From assembly GCA_001600415.1 (NCBI GenBank), contig BCJX01000001.1:3129574-3193573 (forward strand): a DNA stretch of 64,000 nucleotides. Reading direction: 5' to 3'. The DNA is from Pascua guehoae (lineage: Eukaryota > Basidiomycota > Tremellomycetes > Trichosporonales > Trichosporonaceae). A model generated the notes under the pieces. That model made no database searches and was not told the DNA's origin. It saw only the letters and a list, made by a program, of their open reading frames with translations. Numbering within the stretch: the first letter of the stretch is position 1; each line of letters opens with the position of its first letter. The position numbers and the translations under genes are program-made. Shown here in pieces: positions 17,565 through 30,181 of this stretch.

Positions 17565-19838
17565 GGCGACGGTGCGCTTGTGCGGTGTGGTCGGGTGCGA
17601 TTGTGGTGCGCCGTGTGCAACAGCCGATGTCGGAGGGTGAAAGAGTAGCGTCGGCGGAGGATGAGAGTGCTGTGATGGAGGGGCTCGACTGCAGGTAGCG
17701 GAGTTCGGCGCAGCTGTGCGGGACACGCTACGCTCCGTATGAACGTGGGAGCCGGTGTCGCGGTGATGGGAGCGGCCTGCGACGTGGGCAGGCTCGGCGA
17801 CGGGCTGGGCGGCTTGGCAGTGCTCTTGATGTGGGTGTCAGTTGTTACCACTTTTTCCAATAGAGTGATGATCGGTTGGTCCGATCTTGCACTATTGTCT
17901 GAGGCGGCGAAAGCTAGGTCGGTCCCGACTGCAGAGCCGCGGCAGACACAAAGGCCGAGAGCCAAAGAAGAGCAAGACGAGGGCTGGTCGGGTGGGGGGG
18001 GGGGGGAGCGTCGACAGAGCCGTGTGCCGCACGGGGGCGAGGGCGGGTGTAGCAGAGGCCGGGTGGGAAGCCGCAATGAAATGGGTAGAAACAAGCAAGA
18101 AGAAGTGAGGGAAAGGGGGGGAAATGAGATGAGAGAAAGAGAAGAAAGAGAGAGCGAGAGCGAGTGTGCGGTGTGCGGTGTGTGTGAGTGGGAGGAATTG
18201 GGTAGACTCCAGTAGTGGAATGTGTTTGAGGGTCAATGGTCGATGAGACGCTTGCAGCAAGCGCTTGCGAGCAAAGGAGTGGGCTTGGCGCAAATGACGA
18301 GGGCGAGCAAGACTGCGAGAGCGAGCGAGCGAGGGAATGGGGGGGCCGGGCGACCAAAGAAGATTGGGATACGGCTTGTGCGGGGAGGAGAGGGGAGGGG
18401 AGGGGAGGGGAGGGGAGGGAGGGAGGGGCAGGCAGAGGGAGATCAGCGAGAGCGAGCGGCGGCAGCAGCACGAGGAGAGGAGAGAGTGCTGCGCCATGAA
18501 CCGAGTAATGAAAAAGGTACGCCAGATGGCACGGACACTGCTCAATACCTACCCAGCTGCCAGCTGCCAGCTGCCCATGGCTGCCATGCCATGCTGGCAC
18601 GGTGGCACGGTGGGTGGCACGGTTGTCCTGTACAGTAGTGGCACCCTTTGGTGTCCAGGGGTGGGTGGGTGGGTGGCCATGGGTGGACAAAAGCCCCCCA
18701 GCGATAGGGAAGACGGCCGGATGACAGGTTTGGTTGAGAGCCTGCAGCCTCGCATGCCATACAGTACTGTACAGTATGCCCAGGTTGAGACTAGTGGTGA
18801 CACTTACGTCACAAGTTCAACCTCAAACCTTTTTCAACGCTCTTTCCCTTCTTTCGGCGGCAGGGCAGGCAACCAGAGGCAAGCTCGTAGGCTCGTATCC
18901 CCCTCACACCCATGCACACCCCCATGGCACCATAAAAGTTCATGCATGCTTTTGAATTGACCATGTGCGCCTCGTGGTTGGCCTTGACATCCGCGGTATT
19001 GGTAGCGCCAGATTCCAACGTTTGGTTGTATTCTTAGCCGCAGCGCGCCCAGTGCGCACAGCATGCACAGCAGAGGATCCAGAGGAATGTCTGTCCCACG
19101 TTGCAGCCAAAAGCAACGTGCGCAACGCCATGGGATCATGGAGCAGATCGTCGTGCCGTCGTTGTCGCTTCCGAAAGTCTACGACGACGGCCAGGCCAGT
19201 GAGAGAGAGCCACGGCCACCACTCGTCCCCCTTGCCTTTTTTTTTTCTCCTTCCATTTCGTCTCCATTGGCGTTGCCGAGTGTGCCGAGCGCACCGAGCG
19301 CCGCCCCTTATTCGCGGCGGCTTGGCGGCGAAAGAGGGAGTAGGGAACCAATACCGGTGCATACTGTACGGTAGCTGCGGCGGGGGTTGGTTACTACAGA
19401 TGTGCGTAAAGGTTTGGTCACAGGTCGGGTCACTGTTTTTGGGTCGGCGCTTTGACTCTATTCACCTGGAATGGCGTCAAATGGCGCTTTAGTACTAGCC
19501 CTCGTGCGCTCGGCGTTTGCGGTGGTAAGAGAGGGGGGATGGATGGGTTGGGTAGGTGGCCTCTGGCCTCTGGGTTGGGCGCCACAGGGATCAAACGATC
19601 GTCAGGAATATCGTAAAGGGACACGGCAGGCCTGGCAGTTGGCCTGGCGCCCTCGCACCCGATCACTTCCAAAAGCAGAACAAACGAGCGTCCTGGCGTC
19701 CTGCGTCAATCATGCACCACAGTTCCGTACGCTCGGACCAACCGCACCGGGTCCGATGGCACCCAACAGCAACAAATGACACTACCGCACGTCACGGATC
19801 TCATCTCTCAAAGCCTCGTATCTAACTAGAACGCTAGT
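17565..19838. other. Long intergenic region with G-rich and palindromic tracts
   Basis: About 2.3 kb lie upstream of the TRP-like gene and downstream of the nucleoporin. There is no supported gene; the open frames are low-complexity. It holds a G10 tract near 17994-18005, a (GGGGA)n-type minisatellite at about 18381-18430, CAGCTGC-type repeats near 18548-18575 and the self-complementary CAGTACTGTACAG stretch near 18763-18775. Confidence 0.5.
18381..18430. repeat. GGGGA minisatellite
   Basis: About nine GGGGA units in a row, with slight variation, in the 5' flank of the TRP-like gene. On this strand it could form G-quadruplexes. Confidence 0.8.
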
Positions 19839-22360
19839 TTATGCGCTGCTCTTAATCGCGTCCACCTCCTTTTGCAGTGCGGTGGCCAGAGCTTGGGCCG
19901 CATCCTTTGTCTTGACACGTAGTAGGTAAGGCTTGACGTTACCCTTGGGGTCGTAGCCGATAAACTTGATGGTGGTCGCATCGGCCTTTGGATCAAACGA
20001 TGCCTGCAGTGCCATGTTCTGTTGAAAGCAGTCAGCATCCAACCATGACTTGTTTGCCTGCAGCCCGGTCCGACTCACCAGCACGACAGCGCCGCTCCCA
20101 TCTGCGCGCATAAGAAGACGCCGTTTGCTCCCATCCTTTGCGCGTTTCAACTTGAACTGGCCCAACCCGACGACCACATACTTGCCCCCCTCGAGTGCGT
20201 GCAGCTTGCCGCGCTGTTCCACAACCGTGTCCTCGTCCTCTTCGCCAGCACCAGCCGTCTCTGCGAGGTTCTTGGACGGCTCTGCGTCGGCCGGTTCCGC
20301 AGACCCCTCGGCTGGGGTCGCTGCACCAGAGGCCCCGGCTGAGACCGGTGCAGAGGAAGCAGGGGTGCCAAACGCAAACGGGGTCGCGCCGGGGCTCCCA
20401 AATGCAAATGGCTTGGCTGCCGATGTCGATGCCGCTGCGGGTGGCTGCGAAGACGAGCCGAAAGAAAAAGTCGAGGCGGGCTTGTCCGCCGAGCTGCCGC
20501 CAAACGAAAAGGCTGGCTTGGACGGCTCGGCAGGCTTTGCAGGCGGCGCGCCAAATGAAAACGCAGGAGCAGCAGACTTTTCGGCAGGCTTCTCCGAAGA
20601 CGAGCTGCTACCACCAAAGCTGAATGTCGCTCCCGGCGAACCGCCAAATGAGAATCCCTTGGTTGGGCTGGTGCTAGAGGCGGCACCGGGGGTGCCCTTG
20701 GCCCCGCCAAACGCAAGCTGTGGTGCACTACCGCCAGGGCCAAACTTGCCGAGCTTGGCAGGTGGCTCGGTGGGGGTCGTTGTTGAAGCAGAAGGCGTAA
20801 ACGTCTTGCTGTCAGGTGTGGTGGGCTGAAGCGGGCCAGACGGGGCAAACGAGAATAGTCCAGACGACGACTTGGAACCGGAAGGCGTTCCAAAGGCAAA
20901 CTTGGGCGCGTCCTTGGCCTTGGCCTTTTCCTCCTTCTCCTTGTCCTCCTTTTCCTTCTCGGTCGCCATCTCCTCGTCCAGCACTTCAGCGACAACGGCA
21001 TTCACCGCTTCCGACACGTTCAGCGGAACGGCCTTGCCACCAAAGCTGAAGCCCGAGCTGCTCGAGCTCGCCACACCGGTGGGAGTGAAACCGCCAGTGG
21101 AGCCCGCAGACGGCGTAGATGGCTTCAGAAGGGAGAAGCCACCAGCCGCAGGCACGCTCGGAGGTGCCGGTGGCTTGGTGACTGGTGCCGATGGTGCCGA
21201 CGATGAGCCGTTTGTGGCAGTCTGAGGCGGGGGAGTAGACTCTGGCTTCCACCCAGCCTTGGCGGCAGCCTCGCGAAGGTGCTTTTCATATTGCGAAATG
21301 ACAGACGGGAGGACAGCGCTGAGGTCGAGGAACTCGTTGGCGTTCAGAGACTGGGACACAAACGAGAGGAACGACGTGTTGAGCCCGCGCAACGATGTCC
21401 AGTACGCAACCTCTCCCTCGTCTGGTGGAGTCGGCTGCGACGGCGCAGGACCAGAAGCCGAGCGGAAGGCCGCCGATGCCGGAGCAGCAGGGCGAGCAAT
21501 GGGGGCCGCCGATGAACTGGAAGCTGGCGCAGCGGGGGTGGGCGTTGCCTTGGCCCCAAAGGAGAAACCACCAAATGGCTTTGGCGGAGCTGCGGGCTCC
21601 TTTGCAGGCTCGGGTGCCTTGGGTGCTGTGGGAGGCGCCGCAGGAGCGGCCGCCTTGGAACCAAAGGAGAAGCCTCCAAACGGCTTGGGAGGTGATGAAG
21701 GGGCAGACTTTCCAGGGGACGCGGGTATCGCGCTCTTGTTAAAGGAGAAGCCACCGCCAAATGGAGCAGCAGCGGCTGCCGGAGGAGGGGCGGCAGCGGG
21801 GGCAGCAGGCGCCTTGCCAAACGAAAAGCCGCCACCAAAGGGAGACGAAGACGCAGCAGGCGCGGCTGGTGGTGCAGCCGGAGGAGCCGGAGGTGCAGCA
21901 GAGAAGCTGAAGCCGCCCGATGCGCCGCCCGACGCGCCACCGTTGGCCGCACCAAAGCTGAACCCAGTGGAAGGGGCAGCAGACGAGGAGCCAGTGGCAG
22001 GTGCGGCGCCAGCCTGTAGGATGTTAGAAAATGGACAAATGTTGCGATGGAGGTGCAAGAGACACAAACACTCACCCCCGCTACCCCTGCGCCTCCCAAG
22101 CCCTTACGCTTCGGCAGACCGCGGATCCTGCAAGTCAATATTGATGCACATATTGGTCATGGGGGGATCCAGAAGCGTCCAGGAGCCCAACTCACTGTCG
22201 TCCCTCTACGGGCTTGAAGGCATCGGAGCGCACTCCTTCGTTCTGGGGCGTCAGACGCTTGGCCGCAAATAAAAAGTTGAGCACCACTTACGTCCTCACC
22301 ACCGTCATCCGAGGTGTAGCCCTCCTTTGTGATTTGCTCCTCGGCACCGCGTTTTGCCAT
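19839..22360 (-). CDS. NUP2: FG-repeat nucleoporin of the Nup50/Nup2 type with C-terminal Ran-binding domain
   Basis: Exons are 22360-22292, 22242-22196, 22127-22076, 22013-20079 and 20018-19839 (760 aa). The head MAKRGAEEQITKEGY and a basic RGLPKRKG stretch resemble the importin-alpha-binding N-terminus of Nup50/Nup2. The middle is Ala/Pro/Ser-rich with many FSFG, FAFG and GGFSFG repeats, which bind import receptors at the nuclear pore basket. The last 125 residues form a RanBP1-like domain (RGKLHALEGGKYVVVGLGQF, KRRLLMRADGSGAVVL, then IKFIGYDPKGNVKPYLLRV). Nup2/Nup50 helps recycle importin-alpha and Ran-GTP at the pore. Splicing out 20078-20019 gives the expected domain joint VVL-NMALQASF; the unspliced frame is also open but adds 20 unconserved residues. 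Confidence 0.9.
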
Positions 22361-22915
22361 GTCGCCTTTTGGTCGTAGTGCGTAGAGGGTGAGATGTTTG
22401 AAGAACGAGAAACCGAGTTGCGAAGAGGAGTGATGGATGGCTCACGATGTCAAAGGGCACGGTGCACATTGTCCTCATCGGCGGGCATCAGGAAATCGAG
22501 GTCACGTGGCAATTTTGATCCCGTGCGTGCGATATGAGCTGGGCGCGTCTGGCCGTCTGGCGCCTTTGATTGTGACGCAGTCGAGGCGAAGCATGCAGTG
22601 CAGCATGCAGGAGGCAGAGGAGTGACGACAGCCCATTCATTGCACTGGGTATTGTCGTTGTGGACACAACTCCCATCCACCATCTATCTTTGCACCATTG
22701 CAGCTGCCCCATTGACCGTCACTCCTCCTCTCGACCATTACAACACAAAGGCAAGGCACAGCTGCAAGGACATCAAACTCCAAACAGCTCTGCTTCGCGG
22801 TATAATCGTCCGTATCGCTGCCGCCAAGTCGCACCCCACGTCGTCGTTGCTCGACCAAGCGACGAGTAAGCGCTGTCGCCGCCCTTCCTTTGCTGACCAT
22901 GCCCAGCCTCTGGCC
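22361..22915. promoter_or_regulatory. Divergent promoter between nucleoporin and UBP2-like genes
   Basis: A 555-bp bidirectional promoter region. A GTCACGTGGC site (22500-22509) includes a CACGTG core. No TATA box is clear. Confidence 0.5.
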
Positions 22916-22919
22916 ATGA
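22866..22919 (+). promoter_or_regulatory. Candidate 5'-leader intron containing a uORF overlapping the UBP2 start
   Basis: A 41-nt segment (22866-22906) has a GTAAGC donor, a TGCTGAC branch point and a CCAG acceptor. If it is retained, ATG at 22899 opens a six-codon frame whose TGA (22917-22919) overlaps the main ATG at 22916 as ATGA. If it is spliced, the uORF start disappears. This would let splicing set translation, but the transcript start is not known. Confidence 0.5.
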
Positions 22920-25900
22920 CTCTTGATCCGCCAGAGTCGGGCGGTCAGAGTCCGTCCCGACAGACGTCTCTCAATGCTCAAGACCCAAACCCATCGTCGC
23001 CGACTCGCAGCGGCCCCTATGCGCCGCGCCCACCGCCGCGTCGTGGTGACTCGCATGGCTCGTTTGGTTCAGCCAGGACTCAAGTCACAGTCCAATGGCC
23101 AAAGGCAGTGGGCGATACTAGTCCTGTCGGACAGCCAGCCATTGTGCCTCCCAATCCTGCCGCGGGTGGACCTTCTCCCCAGCACCAGCCGACGGCCGAC
23201 GCTGCTGCCGCCACCAGCAACTGGAACAACACTGTGAGCGACTTGGTGGACGTCTCTGTGACCGATCCACAAGTAGCCCATGGCAACGACACCCACATTG
23301 ATGTTGTTCCAGTGCCGACGCCGAAGGGCTCGGTCGACGTCCTTCCAGCCTACGAAGGGCCACAAGGAGGAACAGTCGAGGTCCTCCCTGCCTACCCTGC
23401 TGCCTCTGTGGAGGCGGTCCCAGCCTCCGAGTACCGCTCTCCCGAGGCAGTGATCGAGGGATTTGACGAACCGTCCGACTCGACTTTACCCCCTGGCGTT
23501 CTCGCGGAACATATCGGCGAAGACGACATGGACGCCCCTCTGCTGCGGTGGAGTGACAGCGACGACGGCATGCAGGGCGTCAAGAGCAAGGCTGTCACGT
23601 TCAAAGACATCGACGAGCCTGGACAGGCGACACCACTGGGCTCAGTGGTTCCCGAGAGGCCTCAGATTGGCCCTGGAACAATGCCCAAGCTGTGGTTTGA
23701 GCAACTACACAAGCACCCCACTTCTTTGTGGCGCCCTGACATCAACCACCTTCCTCAGCCACCGCCTCCCAAGCCTCCTAGGCCGCCATCTGCCCCCGCC
23801 ACGACGGTGGCATCGCCTGCTCCTCCTGTTGAATCCTACACCAAGCCGCTTACACTTGAAGACGTCTTCCAGGCTCTACCTGGTCATGGGGAACAGAACT
23901 GGTACTTTTGTACTCAGTGTTGGGCATGGTACCACATCGTGGTTGGCCATGGCAAGCCACCAGTCACACTCCAGTACGGGAGCGAGGCCTGGGCGGCCTT
24001 GACACTGCAGCAGCAGGCAGAATTCACTTTCGAGAAGCACCGTCTCGCCGACCTGGAGACGTCTCGTGCTGTGGCCAACATGACGCGGCACCACTTCCAC
24101 CCCTTCCGGGGACTTATCCAGGCCCCGCGCGAATCTCGGATTGAGCGTGTGGACATCGAGGGCCACATCGACAAGTTCATTCACTTCGACTTTGAAGTGT
24201 TTGAAGGAACCCCGAAAGCCCTCGAAAGCTACAAGAGTCAGGAGGAGGGATACGACGAGGTTCTCTACGCCAGCTGCTCGTCGGACGCCTGGGTCTTTGT
24301 ACAGGGTCCCGTACCGGGGCAGCTGCCAGTCGGCCTCGTCCACGACTTTACGCAAGAGAAACTCGACAACCCCAGCCCAGGCGTCGATGGCGCCCAGAGT
24401 GTGGTCGATGCCTGGTCACTAGCTGTTACGTGAGTATGAGCCTTGGTACATTGCTGATTGCTCTTCAGCCTCCTGGTGAATCCTTTGTTCAAGGGAAAGC
24501 GCGGTTGGGTCAAGCTGGAAAACAAGACGTTCCAGAATAAGATTGGAGTGTCGTTGCGGGCGTGAGTGTTGTCTTGCTCGAGCGCTCGCTTACTCAGATC
24601 ACATCTCATGTATCGACTCGGCTTCTTGTGCAAGGAATTTGAAGACGGCAACCGCATCGGACCTCTTGCGTCTGGCGATGTGGTCGCGACCGAAGCCCAG
24701 GTCAAGCACATGGATCAGTACTTTACTCGTACCTGGGTTGAAATATGTCTGTGGCTCCAAGAGTACCAGCGTTGGCACCGTTAGTCTTTTACGTCGCGAG
24801 TATCTGGCTAATGAGCAGACAAGGACGTCCACGCCGAGCATGTCAAGGCTGTCCTCCTTGGTGAAGATCTCGAGCGCGCTCTCAACATCATGGGCGTTCC
24901 CGAGTGTAAGTGGGACAACTCCAAGGACCATGACTGATAGTCGCAGCCGGTGTCCCCTTCTCTGACGTCTTCACCGAGCCACTCCACATTCTTGGTGTCT
25001 CAAATCGTGACACTGTGGGAACGATCGAGGACGCATACGACCTTCAAGTATCCGAAGACTTCAAGCACACTGGCAAATACCTGGGCGCCCTGGAAGTCCT
25101 CTCGCGCGCGCCTACCCCGGGCGCCGACATGCTTCAGATTAAAATTGCGACAGAACGGTCGCTTGACCGTTTCAGTGATAGTGAGTTGCCGTGTTATTTC
25201 ATCAAGTCGCGGTTAACCATCACAGGCGACATTGACAAGGCATATGAGGGTATTGGGATCACGGCACAGTACCTCGACACCATTCACGTCGAGCGCGACG
25301 ACGTACCTCCCGACCACATCTTTGACATGCACCGCAACGCGATGAGCGTTCTTACAGACGCCGAAGAACGTGCAACCCTCAGTCATCACCTTTACGTCAT
25401 TGGCCATGTGCTCGGCAACGAGGTGATGATAAAGGTTGGCCGAAGCGGTAGCACGTACCTATCCCTCGACCAGGCCTACAACGAGTTCAATCTCTCTCGT
25501 ACCTTTGGCACTTTCGACAGCGACATGGACCAGATGCTCATCTTGTAAGTGCGAAAAGCCGAGGTAGATGATTGACCTCCCACAGGCAGTACGAGACGTG
25601 GATCTCTGACAGGCCGTCGCGCGCCGACCATTACCGCATGGCCCTCTCCATCATTGCCAATGCACCTGGAGAGGAGCGGCCAGTTCTCCAAGCGTTCCTG
25701 GCTGGCAAAGATAGTGAGCTTTCTATTGACCGGCAAATATGCTAATGACAGTCTCCGAGTTACAAGGACCTGCTCGTCGCGATATTCCAGCTGGATTGAG
25801 GAACATTGGCAACACGTGCTACCTCAACTCGGTTCTGCAGGTGCGCTTGTGCTTTTGACCGCAAGTGACTGACAAGCCCAGTTCCTCTACACCATCAAGC

Positions 25901-28185
25901 CCATTCGCGACGCCGTCATGTCGTTCAAGGATACAGACCCGGTGGACGCACCACCCAGCAACGAGTCTGCCAAGGCAAGGGAGAAGCGCATCAAGGTTCA
26001 ATCGTCCCGGCGATGTGAGTGTCGCCGCTGCAAAGGACTCGGCTGACCCACAGTCGTCAAGCTCCTGGGTGACCTGTTCACCCAGATGTACAAGACCGAG
26101 AGCAGTGCTGTGGTCCCGCAAGAGGAGCTGGCCCGCCTTGCTATCCTGCCGATCGACCTTGTCGACCAACGTCATGACGCGATTCCGGACGCCAAGCGCA
26201 CCGGCGGCGACGAACTTCCCTTGATCCACGAGAGCGATGAGGTTGGGCTGGACGAACGGGGACGGGTCACGATTGACAATCTGCCAATGTTCGTGTCCCC
26301 TGCAGCGTCCCCGACATCGTCTTCGGCTGCCACTGCTGCTGGAACTGAGCCTTCGACGCCACTGTCCGCCCCAATGTCACCTCCTCACAACCCACTTCCT
26401 GCAGACATTCCTTCGCTTCCCACCCCTGCCAGCTCGCCACATCGACGACCGTCGGTGCTGGGCAAACGAGCAAGCGAGGATCGCGAGTCTGCCTTTGGCG
26501 GTTCCGAGGAACGGCTCCGCCGTCCGACATCGTCTGCGGATGACTTGATTGAAATTGACACTCCGACGAGCCCGGCCTCTCCGATTGGCGGTGGTGTCGT
26601 CAAGGGTGACGTTGAGATGCGCCCCACAAGTCGGGAAAACAGCCAGTCTGTTCCGGCCGCCGACCTGTCCCAGCTGGAGATTGTCTCGCAGCGTTCAGAG
26701 GAGCCTACTGTGGATCAACGACCGCCCTTGGCTCCCATCGAGGTGGACCAGCAGGCTGCCGAGGGCCAGAACATTGCCCTTCCTGCTTCTCCCCCCTCGC
26801 CGCCGCCGCCTCCCGTTGGCCCTCCCCCGTTACCGCCCCGCCGTCGGTCAATGGCGCTGGTTGCCGCTGAAAAGTTTGGTCTCCAGCAGGACGCTGCAGA
26901 GATTCTCATCAATGTGCTTGCGCAGCTCGAGTATGCCTTTGACGTCTCTTCGGATGGCGAGAGCGACCAGCCCCCAAACTTGATTCAAAGGTGTGTCCTG
27001 GAAGCCATGGCTTTGCTAATTGCAGCTTGTTCTCTACAAAGTTCCGGCAACAGATGCTGCTCGACCCAGGGGATGGAACCCCAGCGCAAGCGCACCCTCC
27101 AGTCGAGTCTGTGTTTGTGCACCCGATCATTGGCGTCGAGGAGGACGGCAAGGATCTGTACGACTGCCTTGCGGAACTGTACCTCGGCGGTGCAGAGATC
27201 GAGTACGAGGGCAAGAAGGGCTTCAAGATGGATCTGATTGACGAGCTCCCTCCCATGCTCTACATCCAGATGAGGGTGGGTTAGATTGCTTGCGTTATGT
27301 GCTAATCCGCAGCGCTCACAGTATGACGCCGCCAAGCGGAGCCAGACGAAAACCAACACCCATATCCCCTTTGAGCGCACACTCGTGATGGACCGGTTCC
27401 TGGCAAACTCGGATCCCGCCAAGCGCGAGCGTTCCATTGCGCTTACCCGCGACATGATGCGCCTTCGTGCGCGTCGGCACGAGCTCAAGAACCACAAGGT
27501 GAGACGGGATCGGGTCTTTTGGTGGCGCACACTCACACCAGCCCATGTCGATTCCCGACACGTTCCGCTTTGTGCGTGAGGCACTTGGCGCAGAGGCGAC
27601 GACGACGGCGCTTGCTTTCAATGCGGACGCGCCCAACGGCGTATCACCCCTGACGGACGAGATCACTCCCGACCTGCTCGACGAGCTCGGACGGTTAGGG
27701 GAAGAGACCGACGCGGAGATTGGGCAGCTTGAGGAGCGCCTTCCCGCCGCCAAGGCCGAGCTCGAGGCGCTTTGGGCTGACGCCGACGCGGTCGAGTATG
27801 AGCTCGTTTCGGTCTTTGTCCACGGCGGCACAGGCACGGGTGGACATTACTGGACGTACCAGGCTGATCTTCCGCGTGACGGTGAGTGGGGCTGATTAGT
27901 TGCCTTTCAAGTACTGGCACATCGATGTTGGTGTGCACGTGCTAATGCAAAGGAAACAAATTCTTCTACTATTCGGACGAGACGGTCAAAGACGTCCCGC
28001 CGACGGACGTGTTCAGCGACAAGTCTGCGCAGGGCGTGAGCCCCGCGCTGCTGTGCTACGTCCGCAAGGATCGCAGTCTTGTGGATACCCTGCATCGCGA
28101 ACAGGTTGGAGAGGGCGAGAGTGGCGAGAGCGGAGCGGGACAGGCGGTTGTGCAGGAGGAGGCACCATTGGTCGAGATCGACTAG
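22916..28185 (+). CDS. UBP2: Ubiquitin carboxyl-terminal hydrolase, Ubp2-like
   Basis: Fourteen exons give 1,574 aa: 22916-24429, 24469-24561, 24598-24779, 24819-24905, 24947-25180, 25226-25544, 25586-25713, 25752-25840, 25882-26014, 26054-26990, 27026-27275, 27313-27498, 27542-27881 and 27953-28185. The Cys box GLRNIGNTCYLNSVLQFLY holds the catalytic Cys at about residue 875. The His box GTGGHYWTYQADL holds the catalytic His at about 1486, followed by KFFYYSDETV and a C-terminal CYVRK. A Pro/Ser-rich disordered head and an insertion within the catalytic domain (exon 10, about 250 residues) are present. The long region before the Cys box, with ICASD-free helical segments such as HLYVIGHVLGNE, is as in yeast Ubp2, which trims K63-linked chains with Rsp5. 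Some acceptor choices (for example 27313 or 27322) are uncertain by 9 nt. Confidence 0.9.
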
Positions 28186-29098
28186 ACAAGGGTATTGGCT
28201 TGGCATTGTTTGCCACCCCGTTGTGATAGCATACAGTAGTAGACGCATGTGCATACATTGGCCTCGACAGGGTGTCACCAGTGCGGGGGTGGTCCGACAG
28301 GGATGAGCGTGAGCACATTATTTGTGATTGTTTGTTTGTTCACGACAGAAGCGCATTGTGTTTTGACACCAGGGGCGACAGGAGACAAACAAAACAAACA
28401 AGAGGACGAAATGACAAAGACGATGAGAGTGTGGACGCGCAGGGTGAGCAGTGTGCAATGTGGCCTGAAGAGCACATACACGCCTGCAACACGTGTACCC
28501 GGTGCACGTTCCCCATTGTTATTGTCGCCATGTTGCTATTGTCCGTCGACGGCAGGCACGGAACACACGACGTGTGCGTGTGGCACATCCACCCCTCGTT
28601 TAACCACATTCTATCACACACCTATGATGTTTAACCACCTGCTCATCACACTCGCCTACCTTGTTTGCCATCACGTCCAACCGGGACCACCTATTGTCCA
28701 GCGATGGGACGATCTGATGCAGCTGCTCTCTGCTGCAGGTATATATGTCTCGTCGGTATCTTCGTGTTCTCGTTTACTCGTCTGACCCTCCCCTCACCCC
28801 CATCTCCACACACACCCGGTTCCTCCAACTCGAACAACGTTGCAACCACCCACCAAGCACCCACTCTCACATCCCCTACGGCATCGAACCATCCACACCT
28901 CCCAGCCCACCCCTTCCACCACCATCATCCCTATCAACTCCATCCCCATCTCCATCCCCATCAACACCACCACCACCACCACCCCCATCTCCATCTCCAT
29001 CACAACCACCACCATTACCACCATTACCGTCCCCACCCTCCCCTTCTTCATCTCTATCATAACCATCACCATCGCCATCATCACCATCACAATCCACC
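28186..29098. other. Intergenic region and CT/CA-rich leader of the next gene
   Basis: There is no gene in this stretch. TATATATG at 28740-28747 is a probable TATA box for the secreted-protein gene starting at 29099. From about 28790 to 29098 the sequence is almost purely C, A and T with many CCATC/CACCA units, which looks like a long unstructured 5' leader. Confidence 0.55.
28740..28747 (+). promoter_or_regulatory. TATA box upstream of acidic secreted-protein gene
   Basis: TATATATG lies 350 bp before the ATG at 29099 and is followed by a purine-poor leader. The distance implies a long 5' UTR or an unrecognised leader intron. Confidence 0.5.
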
Positions 29099-30181
29099 AT
29101 GCGCCTCCCCCGCCTCGTCCCCCTCCTCGCGCTCGTTCCGCTCCTCGCGGCCCACCCCGTCGCCCCCGCCCCTTCCACGGCACTCTCCCCCACCGCCGCC
29201 CGCGCGGTGGCGGCGCGCTATCCCGCATGGGACGAGGACGCGGGGTGGTGTGAGGAGGATGCGCTGAATGGGCCTGATGACGAGTGGGAGTGCGACGAGG
29301 ACGAAGGCGATGACGAGGGCGATGGCGATGGCGATGACGATGACGATGACGAGATCGAGGATGAGGGCGAGGACGAGGACGAGGGCGGGGTTTGTTATGA
29401 CTGCGAGGATGAGGGCCAGGATGAGGGCCAGGATGAGGGCCAGGACGAGGGCCAGGATGAATGCCAGGATGACAGCCAGGATGAGGGCCAGGATGAGGGC
29501 GAGGACGGGGTTTGTTATGACGGCGAGGAGGGCGACGAGGACGACAATGGCGACGACGAGCTCTCGCTGCCCGTGCCCGCGGGCAACTTTGTGGTTTCCG
29601 TGTCTGCCTCGGCGTCTGCCTCTGTCTCTGGCTCTGGCTCTGCATCTGGCTCTGCCTCTGCCTCCGCACCCACCTCGGCCTCTACCCCCGTCACCACCTC
29701 CTCAACCACCTCCACGGACGACAAGGCGCCCCCCGGCGCCACCCACACGGTGACCGTCACCTTCACCCAGCCGGCTGCGCCCTCCACGGCCAACGCCTCT
29801 GAAGTCACCTGGGCCGCGACTACCGGCAACATGACCGCCATCAACACGACACTCTCCAACACTACCACCGACGCAACGGCCGACGCGACCACCACCGCAA
29901 CGGCCCCGGCGCTCACGACCGTCGTCGTCCCCGCGGAATGGGCCAACATCTATTCTGTGCTCGCAGACTTTGTCGAGCGCAAGCTGCGCCCTAGTCTCCC
30001 CGCTACGGCGCCGGGGATGCCCATCCCTCCTGAGACGGCGTTTGCGTCGGCTTCGGCTTTGGCTTCTGCTTCGGTGTCGGCTTCGGCGTCGGCTTCGGCT
30101 TCGGCCCACGCCCAAGGCCACCAGCACGAGGCTCGCGCTGGAGCCGCCGTGTCCCCGTGGCTCCTTTGGGCGGGCCACTGA
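29099..30181 (+). CDS. Putative secreted acidic repeat protein
   Basis: A single-exon gene of 360 aa. The N-terminus, MRLPRLVPLLALVPLLAAHPVAPAP, is a typical signal peptide with an AHP/VAP cleavage area. A strongly acidic region follows (Asp/Glu with Gly), including about seven DEGQ-like units near residues 103-135. Two GVCYD motifs and a few other Cys occur there. Next comes a Ser/Ala/Gly and Thr-rich region suited to O-glycosylation, with NxT/S sites, then a region with an alternating Ala-Ser block, ending WLLWAGH. No catalytic domain is visible. It is probably a cell-surface or secreted protein. The C-terminal hydrophobic stretch is too short for a confident GPI signal. I do not recognise a family. 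Confidence 0.7.
   Translation: MRLPRLVPLLALVPLLAAHPVAPAPSTALSPTAARAVAARYPAWDEDAGWCEEDALNGPDDEWECDEDEGDDEGDGDGDDDDDDEIEDEGEDEDEGGVCYDCEDEGQDEGQDEGQDEGQDECQDDSQDEGQDEGEDGVCYDGEEGDEDDNGDDELSLPVPAGNFVVSVSASASASVSGSGSASGSASASAPTSASTPVTTSSTTSTDDKAPPGATHTVTVTFTQPAAPSTANASEVTWAATTGNMTAINTTLSNTTTDATADATTTATAPALTTVVVPAEWANIYSVLADFVERKLRPSLPATAPGMPIPPETAFASASALASASVSASASASASAHAQGHQHEARAGAAVSPWLLWAGH

Noticed and set aside
20025..20078. Reading through the last nucleoporin intron as coding
   Set aside because: The frame is open, but the extra residues interrupt the RanBD core and the splice signals are good, so the intron was kept.
20050..20829. 259-aa plus-strand frame in the nucleoporin gene
   Set aside because: Antisense of the FG-repeat exon, Ala/Gly-rich only because of the opposite-strand repeats.
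28794..29669. 291-aa minus-strand Arg/Pro/His-rich frame
   Set aside because: Complement of the acidic repeat gene and its CA-rich leader; composition is purely repeat-driven.
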